From assembly GCA_964017195.1 (NCBI GenBank), contig CAXHKT010000121.1, positions 62,001 through 126,000 of the forward strand: DNA of 64,000 nt. Direction: 5' to 3'. Source of the stretch: Siderastrea radians. Its lineage: Eukaryota > Cnidaria > Anthozoa > Scleractinia > Rhizangiidae. Of this stretch, positions 26,101 through 35,066 are shown piece after piece. The first letter of the stretch is position 1; each line of letters starts with the position of its first letter. A program made the translations under genes and the position numbers. The notes under the pieces are model-generated. The model was not told the origin of the DNA. It did no database searches and was given only the letters and a program-made list of their open reading frames with translations.

Positions 26101-29100
26101 CTAAAAAGCTAATTGCCGCTCTCAGCTGCATGCGCAAAGGTCCCAAATGCATTCAAACCCTTTGGGACCATCCGAAAAAATTCCTTTTGTGCAAAAGTAC
26201 AAAGAAATCGCGATATGTGAGATCCTTAGGGAAAAAACCCCATTTTGGAGCATTCCCAGAGGCTAAAAAAGGTGTTGCACGTGCTCAGGTGCGCTAAAAA
26301 TGCACCCCAGAGGCCCCAAAAAATGCAAATCAATCGGGGCTATCAGAAAAAAAAGTTTATTGTGTAGAAAGTCTGCGATTTTGTCCATAAGGTGGATATT
26401 TCCGTTTTCAGAGGGGTGGGGTGGGTCCCTCAAAAAAGTGCTGATTTTGGTGCAACGGCCCCAGCATAAAAGCACCTCAGATCCCGTTGCAGCACCAAAA
26501 AACAATGCATTTGGCGCTATTTTTATAGAATTTGGCGATACTAAAAAATGCTGCACTTTTTCAGGGCTTGAATTGGTCCCAAAAAGCAGAAAAAAGCTAA
26601 TTGCCGCTCTCAGCTGCATGCACAAAGGTCCCAAATGCATTCAAACCCTTTGGGACCATCCGAAAAAAATTCCTTTTGTGCAAAAGTACAAAGAAATCGC
26701 GATATGCCAGATCCTTAGGGAAAAAACCCCATTTTCAGGCATTCCCAGACCCTAAAAAGCTAATTGCCGCTCTCGGCTGCATGCGCAAAGGTCCCAAATG
26801 CATTCAAACCCTTTGGGACCATCCGAAAAAAATTCCTTTTGTGCAAAAGTACAAAGAAATCGCGATATGCCAGATCCTTAGGGAAAAAACCCCATTTTCA
26901 GGCATTCCCAGACCCTAAAAAGCTAATTGCCGCTCTCAGCTGCATGCGCAAAGGTCCCAAATGCATTCAAACCCTTTGGGACCATCCGAAAAAAATTCCT
27001 TTTGTGCAAAAGTACAAAGAAATCGCGATATGTGAGATCCTTAGGGAAAAAACCCCATTTTGGAGCATTCCCAGAGGCTAAAAAAGGTGTTGCACGTGCT
27101 CAGGTGCGCTAAAAATGCTCCCCAGAGGCCCCAAAAAATGCAAATCCCTCGGGGCTATCAGAAAAAAAGTTTATTGTGTAGAAAGTCTGCGATTTTGTCC
27201 ATAAGGTGGATATTTCCGTTTTCAGAGGGGTGGGGTGGGTCCCTCAAAAAAGTGCTGATTTTGGTGCAACGGCCCCAGCATAAAAGCACCTCAGATCCCG
27301 TTGCGGCACCAAAAAACAATGCATTTGGCGCTATTTTTATAGAATTTGGCGATACTAAAAAATGCTGCACTTTTTCAGGGCTTGAATTGGTCCCAAAAAG
27401 CAGAAAAAAGCTAATTGCCGCTCTCAGCTGCATGCACAAAGGTCCCAAATGCATTCAAACCCTTTGGGACCATCCGAAAAAAATTCCTTTTGTGCAAAAG
27501 TACAAAGAAATCGCGATATGCCAGATCCTTAGGGAAAAAACCCCATTTTCAGGCATTCCCAGACCCTAAAAACCTAATTGCCGCTCTCGGCTGCATGCGC
27601 AAAGGTCCCAAATGCATTCAAACCCTTTGGGACCATCCGAAAAAAATTCCTTTTGTGCAAAAGTACAAAGAAATCGCGATATGCCAGATCCTTAGGGAAA
27701 AAAACCCCATTTCAGGCATTCCCAGACCCTAAAAAGCTAATTGCCGCTCTCAGCTGCATGCGCAAAGGTCCCAAATGCATTCAAACCCTTTGGGACCATC
27801 CGAAAAAAATTCCTTTTGTGCAAAAGTACAAAGAAATCGCGATATGTGAGATCCTTAGGGAAAAAACCCCATTTTGGAGCATTCCCAGAGGCTAAAAAAG
27901 GTGTTGCACGTGCTCAGGTGCGCTAAAAATGCTCCCCAGAGGCCCCAAAAAATGCAAATCCCTCGGGGCTATCAGAAAAAAAAGTTTATTGTGTAGAAAG
28001 TCTGCGATTTTGTCCATAAGGTGGATATTTCCGTTTTCAGAGGGGTGGGGTGGGTCCCTCAAAAAAGTGCTGATTTTGGTGCAACGGCCCCAGCATAAAA
28101 GCACCTCAGATCCCGTTGCGGCACCAAAAAACAATGCATTTGGCGCTATTTTTATAGAATTTGGCGATACTAAAAAATGCTGCACTTTTTCAGGGCTTGA
28201 ATTGGTCCCAAAAAGCAGAAAAAAGCTAATTGCCGCTCTCAGCTGCATGCACAAAGGTCCCAAATGCATTCAAACCCTTTGGGACCATCCGAAAAAAATT
28301 CCTTTTGTGCAAAAGTACAAAGAAATCGCGATATGCCAGATCCTTAGGGAAAAAACCCCATTTTCAGGCATTCCCAGACCCTAAAAACCTAATTGCCGCT
28401 CTCGGCTGCATGCGCAAAGGTCCCAAATGCATTCAAACCCTTTGGGACCATCCGAAAAAAATTCCTTTTGTGCAAAAGTACAAAGAAATCGCGATATGCC
28501 AGATCCTTAGGGAAAAAAACCCCATTTCAGGCATTCCCAGACCCTAAAAAGCTAATTGCCGCTCTCAGCTGCATGCGCAAAGGTCCCAAATGCATTCAAA
28601 CCCTTTGGGACCATCCGAAAAAAATTCCTTTTGTGCAAAAGTACAAAGAAATCGCGATATGTGAGATCCTTAGGGAAAAAACCCCATTTTGGAGCATTCC
28701 CAGAGGCTAAAAAAGGTGTTGCACGTGCTCAGGTGCGCTAAAAATGCTCCCCAGAGGCCCCAAAAAATGCAAATCCCTCGGGGCTATCAGAAAAAAAAGT
28801 TTATTGTGTAGAAAGTCTGCGATTTTGTCCATAAGGTGGATATTTCCGTTTTCAGAGGGGTGGGGTGGGTCCCTCAAAAAAGTGCTGATTTTGGTGCAAC
28901 GGCCCCAGCATAAAAGCACCTCAGATCCCGTTGCGGCACCAAAAAACAATGCATTTGGCGCTATTTTTATAGAATTTGGCGATACTAAAAAATGCTGCAC
29001 TTTTTCAGGGCTTGAATTGGTCCCAAAAAGCAGAAAAAAGCTAATTGCCGCTCTCAGCTGCATGCACAAAGGTCCCAAATGCATTCAAACCCTTTGGGAC

Positions 29101-29524
29101 CATCCGAAAAAAATTCCTTTTGTGCAAAAGTACAAAGAAAATCGCGATATGCCAGATCCTTAGGGAAAAAACCCCATTTTCAGGCATTCCCAGACCCTAA
29201 ATAGCTAATTGCCGCTCTCGGCTGCATGCGCAAAGGTCCCAAATGCATTCAAACCCTTTGGGACCATCCGAAAAAAATTCCTTTTGTGCAAAAGTACAAA
29301 GAAATCGCGATATGCCAGATCCTTAGGGAAAAAACCCCATTTTCAGGCATTCCCAGACCCTAAAAAGCTAATTGCCGCTCTCAGCTGCATGCGCAAAGGT
29401 CCCAAATGCATTCAAACCCTTTGGGACCATCCGAAAAAAATTCCTTTTGTGCAAAAGTACAAAGAAATCGCGATATGTGAGATCCTTAGGGAAAAAACCC
29501 CATTTTGGAGCATTCCCAGAGGCT
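23170..29524 (+). repeat. Super-repeat Q, second copy (HOR copies 30-37; 6,355 bp)
   Basis: Copies 30-37 start at 23,170, 23,985, 24,636, 25,451, 26,265, 27,080, 27,894 and 28,709, all exactly +6,355 from copies 22-29 and with the same rare markers. The only difference I noticed is A27669 here against G21314 in the first copy. The duplication borders coincide with HOR borders to within the resolution of the markers. Confidence 0.94.
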
Positions 29525-30339
29525 AAAAAAGGTGTTGCACGTGCTCAGGTGCGCTAAAAATGCTCCCCAGAGGCCCCAAAAAATGCAAATCCCTCGGGGC
29601 TATCAGAAAAAAAAGTTTATGGTGTAGAAAGTCTGCGATTTTGTCCATAAGGTGGATATTTCCGTTTTCAGAGGGGTGGGGTGGGTCCCTCAAAAAAGTG
29701 CTGATTTTGGTGCAACGGCCCCAGCATAAAAGCACCTCAGATCCCGTTGCGGCACCAAAAAACAATGCATTTGGCGCTATTTTTATAGAATTTAGCGATA
29801 CTAAAAAATGCTGCACTTTTTCAGGGCTTGAATTGGTCCCAAAAAGCAGTAAAAAGCTAATTGCCGCTCTCAGCTGCATGCACAAAGGTCCCAAATGCAT
29901 TCAAACCCTTTGGGACCATCCGAAAAAAATTCCTTTTGTGCAAAAGTACAAAGAAATCGCGATATGCCAGATCCTTAGGGAAAAAACCCCATTTTCAGGC
30001 ATTCCCAGACCCTAAAAAGCTAATTGCCGCTCTCGGCTGCATGCGCAAAGGTCCCAAATGCATTCAAACCCTTTGGGACCATCCGAAAAAAATTCCTTTT
30101 GTGCAAAAGTACAAAGAAATCGCGATATGCCAGATCCTTAGGGAAAAAACCCCATTTTCAGGCATTCCCAGACCCTAAAAAGCTAATTGCCGCTCTCAGC
30201 TGCATGCGCAAAGGTCCCAAATGCATTCAAACCCTTTGGGACCATCCGAAAAAAATTCCTTTTGTGCAAAAGTACAAAGAAATCGCGATATGTGAGATCC
30301 TTAGGGAAAAAACCCCATTTTGAAGCATTCCCAGAGGCT
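29525..30339 (+). repeat. HOR copy 38, pentamer (815 bp)
   Basis: G29621 in B1 (TTTATGGTG), A29794 in B2 (TTTAGCGATA), T29850 in A1 (GCAGTAAAAA), A30323 at the A3 end (TTTTGAAGC). Copy 53 shares all of these except G29621. Confidence 0.92.
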
Positions 30340-31154
30340 AAAAAAGGTGTTGCACGTGCTCAGGTGCGCTAAAAATGCTCCCCAGAGACCCCAAAAAATG
30401 CAAATCCCTCGGGGCTATCAGAAAAAAAAGTTTATTGTGTAGAAAGTCTGCGATTTTGTCCATAAGGTGGATATTTCCGTTTTCAGAGGGGTGGGGTGGG
30501 TCCCTCAAAAAAGTGCTGATTTTGGTGCAACGGCCCCAGCATAAAAGCACCTCAGATCCCGTTGCGGCACCAAAAAACAATGCATTTGGCGCTATTTTTA
30601 TAGAATTTGGCGATACTAAAAAATGCTGCACTTTTTCAGGGCTTGAATTGGTCCCAAAAAGCAGAAAAAAGCTAATTGCCGCTCTCAGCTGCATGCACAA
30701 AGGTCCCAAATGCATTCAAACCCTTTGGGACCATCCGAAAAAAATTCCTTTTGTGCAAAAGTACAAAGAAATCGCGATATGCCAGATCCTTAGGGAAAAA
30801 ACCCCATTTTCAGGCATTCCCAGACCCTAAAATGCTAATTGCCGCTCTCGGCTGCATGCGCAAAGGTCCCAAATGCATTCAAACCCTTTGGGACCATCCG
30901 AAAAAAATTCCTTTTGTGCAAAAGTACAAAGAAATCGCGATATGCCAGATCCTTAGGGAAAAAACCCCATTTTCAGGCATTCCCAGACCCTAAAAAGCTA
31001 ATTGCCGCTCTCAGCTGCATGCGCAAAGGTCCCAAATGCATTCAAACCCTTTGGGACCATCCGAAAAAAATTCCTTTTGTGCAAAAGTACAAAGAAATCG
31101 CGATATGTGAGATCCTTAGGGAAAAAACCCCATTTTGGAGCATTCCCAGAGGCT
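30340..31154 (+). repeat. HOR copy 39, pentamer (815 bp)
   Basis: A30388 (CAGAGACCCC) in B1 and AAAATGC in A2. This unit is missing from the related region after copy 53. Confidence 0.92.
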
Positions 31155-31970
31155 AAAAAAGGTGTTGCACGTGCTCAGGTGCGCTAAAAATGCTCCCCAG
31201 AGGCCCCAAAAAATGCAAATCCCTCGGGGCTATCAGAAAAAAAAGTTTATTGTGTAGAAAGTCTGCGATTTTGTCCATAAGGTGGATATTTCCGTTTTCA
31301 GAGGGGTGGGGTGGGTCCCTCAAAAAAGTGCTGATTTTGGTGCAACGGCCCCAGCATAAAAGCACCTCAGATCCCGTTGCGGCACCAAAAAACAATGCAT
31401 TTGGCGCTATTTTTATAGAATTTGGCGATACTAAAAAATGCTGCACTTTTTCAGGGCTTGAATTGGTCCCAAAAAGCAGAAAAAAGCTAATTGCCGCTCT
31501 CAGCTGCATGCACAAAGGTCCCAAATGCATTCAAACCCTTTGGGACCATCCGAAAAAAATTCCTTTTGTGCGAAAGTACAAAGAAATCGCGATATGCCAG
31601 ATCCTTAGGGAAAAAACCCCATTTTCAGGCATTCCCAGACCCTAAAAACCTAATTGCCGCTCTCGGCTGCATGCGCAAAGGTCCCAAATGCATTCAAACC
31701 CTTTGGGACCATCCGAAAAAAATTCCTTTTGTGCAAAAGTACAAAGAAATCGCGATATGCCAGATCCTTAGGGAAAAAAACCCCATTTTCAGGCATTCCC
31801 AGACCCTAAAAAGCTAATTGCCGCTCTCAGCTGCATGCGCAAAGGTCCCAAATGCATTCAAACCCTTTGGGACCATCCGAAAAAAATTCCTTTTGTGCAA
31901 AAGTACAAAGAAATCGCGATATGTGAGATCCTTAGGGAAAAAACCCCATTTTGGAGCATTCCCAGAGGCT
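31155..31970 (+). repeat. HOR copy 40, pentamer (816 bp)
   Basis: A1 GTGCGAAAG, A2 AAAACCT, one extra A before CCCC at the A2 end. Same type as copies 1 and 54. Confidence 0.92.
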
Positions 31971-32010
31971 AAAAAAGGTGTTGCACGTGCTCAGGTGCGC
32001 TAAAAATGCT

Positions 32011-32045
32011 CCCCAGAGGCCCCAAAAAATGCAAATCCCTCGGGG
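32011..32045. other. Inverted repeat in B1
   Basis: CCCC-A-GAGG (32,011-32,019) pairs with CCTC-GGGG (32,038-32,045): 8 bp with one bulged A and an 18-nt A-rich loop. An alternative nested pairing is GCCCC (32,019-32,023) with GGGGC (32,042-32,046), at the homologous place to the A-monomer dyad. Copies 26, 34, 49 and 74 have AATC for CCTC in the right arm. Confidence 0.75.
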
Positions 32046-32118
32046 CTATCAGAAAAAAAAGTTTATTGTGTAGAAAGTCTGCGATTTTGTCCATAAGGTG
32101 GATATTTCCGTTTTCAGA

Positions 32119-32131
32119 GGGGTGGGGTGGG
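32119..32131 (+). other. G-rich tract GGGGTGGGGTGGG in B1
   Basis: Three runs of 4, 4 and 3 G separated by single T. This is one run short of a canonical intramolecular G-quadruplex. Copies 4, 20, 58, 73 and 75 read GGGATGGGG instead. It recurs once per HOR, so strands from neighbouring HORs could in principle supply the fourth run. Confidence 0.5.
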
Positions 32132-32150
32132 TCCCTCAAAAAAGTGCTGA

Positions 32151-32206
32151 TTTTGGTGCAACGGCCCCAGCATAAAAGCACCTCAGATCCCGTTGCGGCA
32201 CCAAAA
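32151..32206. other. Longest inverted repeat of the HOR, in B2
   Basis: TTTTGGTGC (32,151-32,159) pairs with GCACCAAAA (32,198-32,206), and AACGG (32,160-32,164) pairs with CCGTT (32,190-32,194). That gives 14 base pairs, a 3-nt bulge GCG and a 25-nt loop. An alternative inner pairing is GCAACGG with CCGTTGC. The few arm variants seen are C at 15,533 (copy 20) and A at 45,853 (copy 58); copies 26, 34 and 49 differ only in the bulge. Confidence 0.85.
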
Positions 32207-32223
32207 AACAATGCATTTGGCGC

Positions 32224-32233
32224 TATTTTTATA
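32224..32233 (-). promoter_or_regulatory. TATA-box-like element in B2, minus strand
   Basis: Read on the minus strand this is TATAAAAATA, a good match to the eukaryotic TATA consensus. It is unchanged in all B2 copies I looked at. Function is unproven: A/T-rich matches are expected by chance, and homogenisation would preserve it anyway. If used, it would drive transcripts antisense to the chosen orientation, once per HOR. Confidence 0.25.
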
Positions 32234-32286
32234 GAATTTGGCGATACTAAAAAATGCTGCACTTTTTCAGGGCTTGAATTGGTCCC

Positions 32287-32459
32287 AAAAAGCAGAAAAA
32301 AGCTAATTGCCGCTCTCAGCTGCATGCACAAAGGTCCCAAATGCATTCAAACCCTTTGGGACCATCCGAAAAAAATTCCTTTTGTGCAAAAGTACAAAGA
32401 AATCGCGATATGCCAGATCCTTAGGGAAAAAACCCCATTTTCAGGCATTCCCAGACCCT
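32287..32459 (+). repeat. Monomer A1 (reference)
   Basis: A-class monomer with a 10-bp A-rich extension at its 5' end (AAAAAGCAG before AAAAAAGCTAATT). Diagnostic bases are CTCAGCTGCATGCAC (A2 and A3 have GCATGCGC) and GCCAGATCC with an ATTTTCAGGC end. The palindrome TGCATGCA occurs only in this subtype. Present once per HOR, including in the trimer as the 5' half of a hybrid. Confidence 0.92.
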
Positions 32460-32622
32460 AAAAAGCTAATTGCCGCTCTCGGCTGCATGCGCAAAGGTCC
32501 CAAATGCATTCAAACCCTTTGGGACCATCCGAAAAAAATTCCTTTTGTGCAAAAGTACAAAGAAATCGCGATATGCCAGATCCTTAGGGAAAAAACCCCA
32601 TTTTCAGGCATTCCCAGACCCT
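32460..32622 (+). repeat. Monomer A2 (reference)
   Basis: Exact 163-bp A-class monomer. Diagnostic bases are CTCGGCTGCATGCGC and a GCCAGATCC...ATTTTCAGGC...AGACCCT end. This is the monomer most often lost (tetramers), hybridised with A3, or duplicated (hexamers). It also carries most of the A-class markers: AAAATGC, AAAACCT, CCACCCG and the one-T-shorter ATTTCAGG end. Confidence 0.92.
32496..32526. other. Inverted repeat in the A monomer (A2 example)
   Basis: GGTCCCAAA (32,496-32,504) and TTTGGGACC (32,518-32,526) form a perfect 9-bp dyad with a 13-nt loop. It recurs in almost every A1, A2 and A3. Exceptions seen: GATCCCAGA in copies 43 and 57; TATGGGACC in copies 24, 32, 47 and 80; GGTCCTAAA in A1 of copies 17, 20, 22, 30, 45 and 78. 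Confidence 0.9.
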
Positions 32623-32785
32623 AAAAAGCTAATTGCCGCTCTCAGCTGCATGCGCAAAGGTCCCAAATGCATTCAAACCCTTTGGGACCATCCGAAAAAA
32701 ATTCCTTTTGTGCAAAAGTACAAAGAAATCGCGATATGTGAGATCCTTAGGGAAAAAACCCCATTTTGGAGCATTCCCAGAGGCT
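32623..32785 (+). repeat. Monomer A3 (reference)
   Basis: Exact 163-bp A-class monomer. Diagnostic bases are CTCAGCTGCATGCGC, then GTGAGATCC and ATTTTGGAGCATTCCCAGAGGCT, which marks the junction with the next B1. Frequent variants are GTACCAAG for GTACAAAG, AATTTATTC for AATGCATTC, and one A fewer in the CCGAAAAAAATT run. Confidence 0.92.
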
Positions 32786-33600
32786 AAAAAAGGTGTTGCA
32801 CGTGCTCAGGTGCGCTAAAAATGCTCCCCAGAGGCCCCAAAAAATGCAAATCCCTCGGGGCTATCAGAAAAAAAAGTTTATTGTGTAGAAAGTCTGCGAT
32901 TTTGTCCATAAGGTGGATATTTCCGTTTTCAGAGGGGTGGGGTGGGTCCCTCAAAAAAGTGCTGATTTTGGTGCAACGGCCCCAGCATAAAAGCACCTCA
33001 GATCCCGTTGCGGCACCAAAAAACAATGCATTTGGCGCTATTTTTATAGAATTTGGCGATACTAAAAAATGCTGCACTTTTTCAGGGCTTGAATTGGTCC
33101 CAAAAAGCAGAAAAAAGCTAATTGCCGCTCTCAGCTGCATGCACAAAGGTCCCAAATGCATTCAAACCCTTTGGGACCATCCGAAAAAAATTCCTTTTGT
33201 GCAAAAGTACAAAGAAATCGCGATATGCCAGATCCTTAGGGAAAAAACCCCATTTTCAGGCATTCCCAGACCCTAAAATGCTAATTGCCGCTCTCGGCTG
33301 CATGCGCAAAGGTCCCAAATGCATTCAAACCCTTTGGGACCATCCGAAAAAAATTCCTTTTGTGCAAAAGTACAAAGAAATCGCGATATGCCAGATCCTT
33401 AGGGAAAAAACCCCATTTTCAGGCATTCCCAGACCCTAAAAAGCTAATTGCCGCTCTCAGCTGCATGCGCAAAGGTCCCAAATGCATTCAAACCCTTTGG
33501 GACCATCCGAAAAAAATTCCTTTTGTGCAAAAGTACAAAGAAATCGCGATATGTGAGATCCTTAGGGAAAAAACCCCATTTTGGAGCATTCCCAGAGACT
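32786..33600 (+). repeat. HOR copy 42, pentamer (815 bp)
   Basis: A2 starts AAAATGC; A3 ends CAGAGACT (A33598). Same as copy 56 (offset 11,082), and related to copy 71. Confidence 0.92.
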
Positions 33601-34415
33601 AAAAAAGGTGTTGCACGTGCTCAGGTGCGCTAAAAATGCTCCCCAGAGGCCCCAAAAAATGCAAATCCCTCGGGGCTATCAGAAAAAAAAGTTTATTGTG
33701 TAGAAAGTCTGCGATTTTGTCCATAAGGTGGATATTTCCGTTTTCAGAGGGGTGGGGTGGGTCCCTCAAAAAAGTGCTGATTTTGGTGCAACGGCCCCAG
33801 CATAAAAGCACCTCAGATCCCGTTGCGGCACCAAAAAACAATGCATTTGGCGCTATTTTTATAGAATTTGGCGATACTAAAAAATGCTGCACTTTTTCAG
33901 GGCTTGAATTGGTCCCAAAAAGCAGAAAAAAGCTAATTGCCGCTCTCAGCTGCATGCACAAAGGTCCCAAATGCATTCAAACCCTTTGGGACCATCCGAA
34001 AAAAATTCCTTTTGTGCGAAAGTACAAAGAAATCGCGATATGCCAGATCCTTAGGGAAAAAACCCCATTTTCAGGCATTCCCAGACCCTAAAAACCTAAT
34101 TGCCGCTCTCGGCTGCATGCGCAAAGATCCCAGATGCATTCAAACCCTTTGGGACCATCCGAAAAAAATTCCTTTTGCGCAAAAGTACAAAGAAATCGCG
34201 ATATGCCAGATCCTTAGGGAAAAAACCCCATTTTCAGGCATTCCCAGACCCTAAAAAGCTAATTGCCGCTCTCAGCTGCATGCGCAAAGGTCCCAAATGC
34301 ATTCAAACCCTTTGGGACCATCCGAAAAAAATTCCTTTTGTGCAAAAGTACAAAGAAGTCGCGATATGTGAGATCCTTAGGGAAAAAACCCCATTTTGGA
34401 GCATTCCCAGAGGCT
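33601..34415 (+). repeat. HOR copy 43, pentamer (815 bp)
   Basis: A1 GTGCGAAAG. A2 AAAACCT with A34127 and G34133, which break the dyad left arm, and C34178. A3 has G34358 (GAAGTCGCG). Copy 57 shares the A2 arm variants. Confidence 0.92.
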
Positions 34416-35066
34416 AAAAAAGGTGTTGCACGTGCTCAGGTGCGCTAAAAATGCTCCCCAGAGGCCCCAAGAAATGCAAATCCCTCGGGGCTATCAGAAA
34501 AAAAGTTTATTGTGTAGAAAGTCTGCGATTTTGTCCATAAGGTGGATATTTCCGTTTTCAGAGGGGTGGGGTGGGTCCCTCAAAAAAGTGCTGATTTTGG
34601 TGCAACGGCCCCAGCATAAAAGCACCTCAGATCCCGTTGCGGCACCAAAAAACAATGCATTTGGCGCTATTTTTATAGAATTTGGCGATACTAAAAAATG
34701 CTGCACTTTTTCAGGGCTTGAATTGGTCCCAAAAAGCAGAAAAAAGCTAATTGCCGCTCTCAGCTGCATGCACAAAGGTCCCAAATGCATTCAAACCCTT
34801 TGGGACCATCCGAAAAAAATTCCTTTTGTGCGAAAGTACAAAGAAATCGCGATATGCCAGATCCTTAGGGAAAAAACCCCATTTTCAGGCATTCCCAGAC
34901 CCTAAAAAGCTAATTGCCGCTCTCGGCTGCATGCGCAAAGGTCCCAAATGCATTCAAACCCTTTGGGACCATCCGAAAAAAATTCCTTTTGTGCAAAAGT
35001 ACAAAGAAATCGCGATATGTGAGATCCTTAGGGAAAAAACCCCATTTTGGAGCATTCCCAGAGGCT
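34416..35066 (+). repeat. HOR copy 44, tetramer (651 bp), A2/A3 hybrid
   Basis: Same marker set as copy 21 (offset 18,252): CCAAGAAATG with G34471, A-run of 7, GTGCGAAAG, hybrid last monomer. It is the left neighbour of the third Q super-repeat. Confidence 0.93.

Larger units (their letters stand above)
31971..32136 (+). repeat. Monomer B1 (reference), diverged monomer
   Basis: Homology to the A monomer is visible in the same order: an A-rich start, a dyad in the middle, CTATCAG plus A-run against CCATCCG plus A-run, GTGTAGAAAG against GTGCAAAAG, and TTTTCAG...GGTCCCT against TTTTCAG...AGACCCT. Identity is only about 55-60% by eye. It contains the G-rich tract at 32,119-32,131 and an A-run (8 A, or 7 in 13 copies) that is the main length polymorphism of B1. 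Present exactly once in every HOR. Confidence 0.9.
32137..32286 (+). repeat. Monomer B2 (reference), diverged monomer
   Basis: Second diverged relative of A. Its 3' half aligns best: TAGAATTTGGCGATA against AAAGAAATCGCGATA, then CTTTTTCAGGGCTT...GGTCCC against ATTTTCAGGCATT...GACCCT. The 5' half holds the longest inverted repeat of the HOR. The right edge is uncertain by about 10 bp because the A1 start carries an extra A-rich stretch. Present once in every complete HOR. Confidence 0.88.
31971..32785 (+). repeat. Reference HOR (copy 41), canonical pentamer B1-B2-A1-A2-A3
   Basis: This 815-bp copy carries the majority base at every variable position I checked, so it serves as the working consensus. 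It holds B1 (166 bp), B2 (150 bp), A1 (173 bp), A2 (163 bp) and A3 (163 bp). The lengths of the first three depend on where boundaries are drawn, but they sum to exactly 3 x 163 = 489. Copy 55 (43,053) is its counterpart in a larger duplicated block. Confidence 0.95.

Noticed and set aside
32450..32600. CCCTAAA and TTAGGG telomere-like heptamer and hexamer in every A monomer
   Set aside because: Each occurs singly and in opposite sense within a monomer, never in tandem. It is better explained as chance than as telomeric sequence.
31971..32785. CENP-B box
   Set aside because: I looked for nTTCGnnnnAnnCGGGn on both strands. CCCG in B2, CTCGGGG in B1 and the CCACCCG variant of A2 lack the partner half, and the copy-20 variant TTCGTGCAACGG lacks CGGG at the right distance.
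32287..32785. Palindromes TGCATGCA (A1), GCATGC and ATCGCGAT in A monomers as specific protein sites
   Set aside because: Six- to eight-base palindromes are common by chance, and I see no extra conservation over flanking A sequence. They are useful mainly as restriction landmarks.
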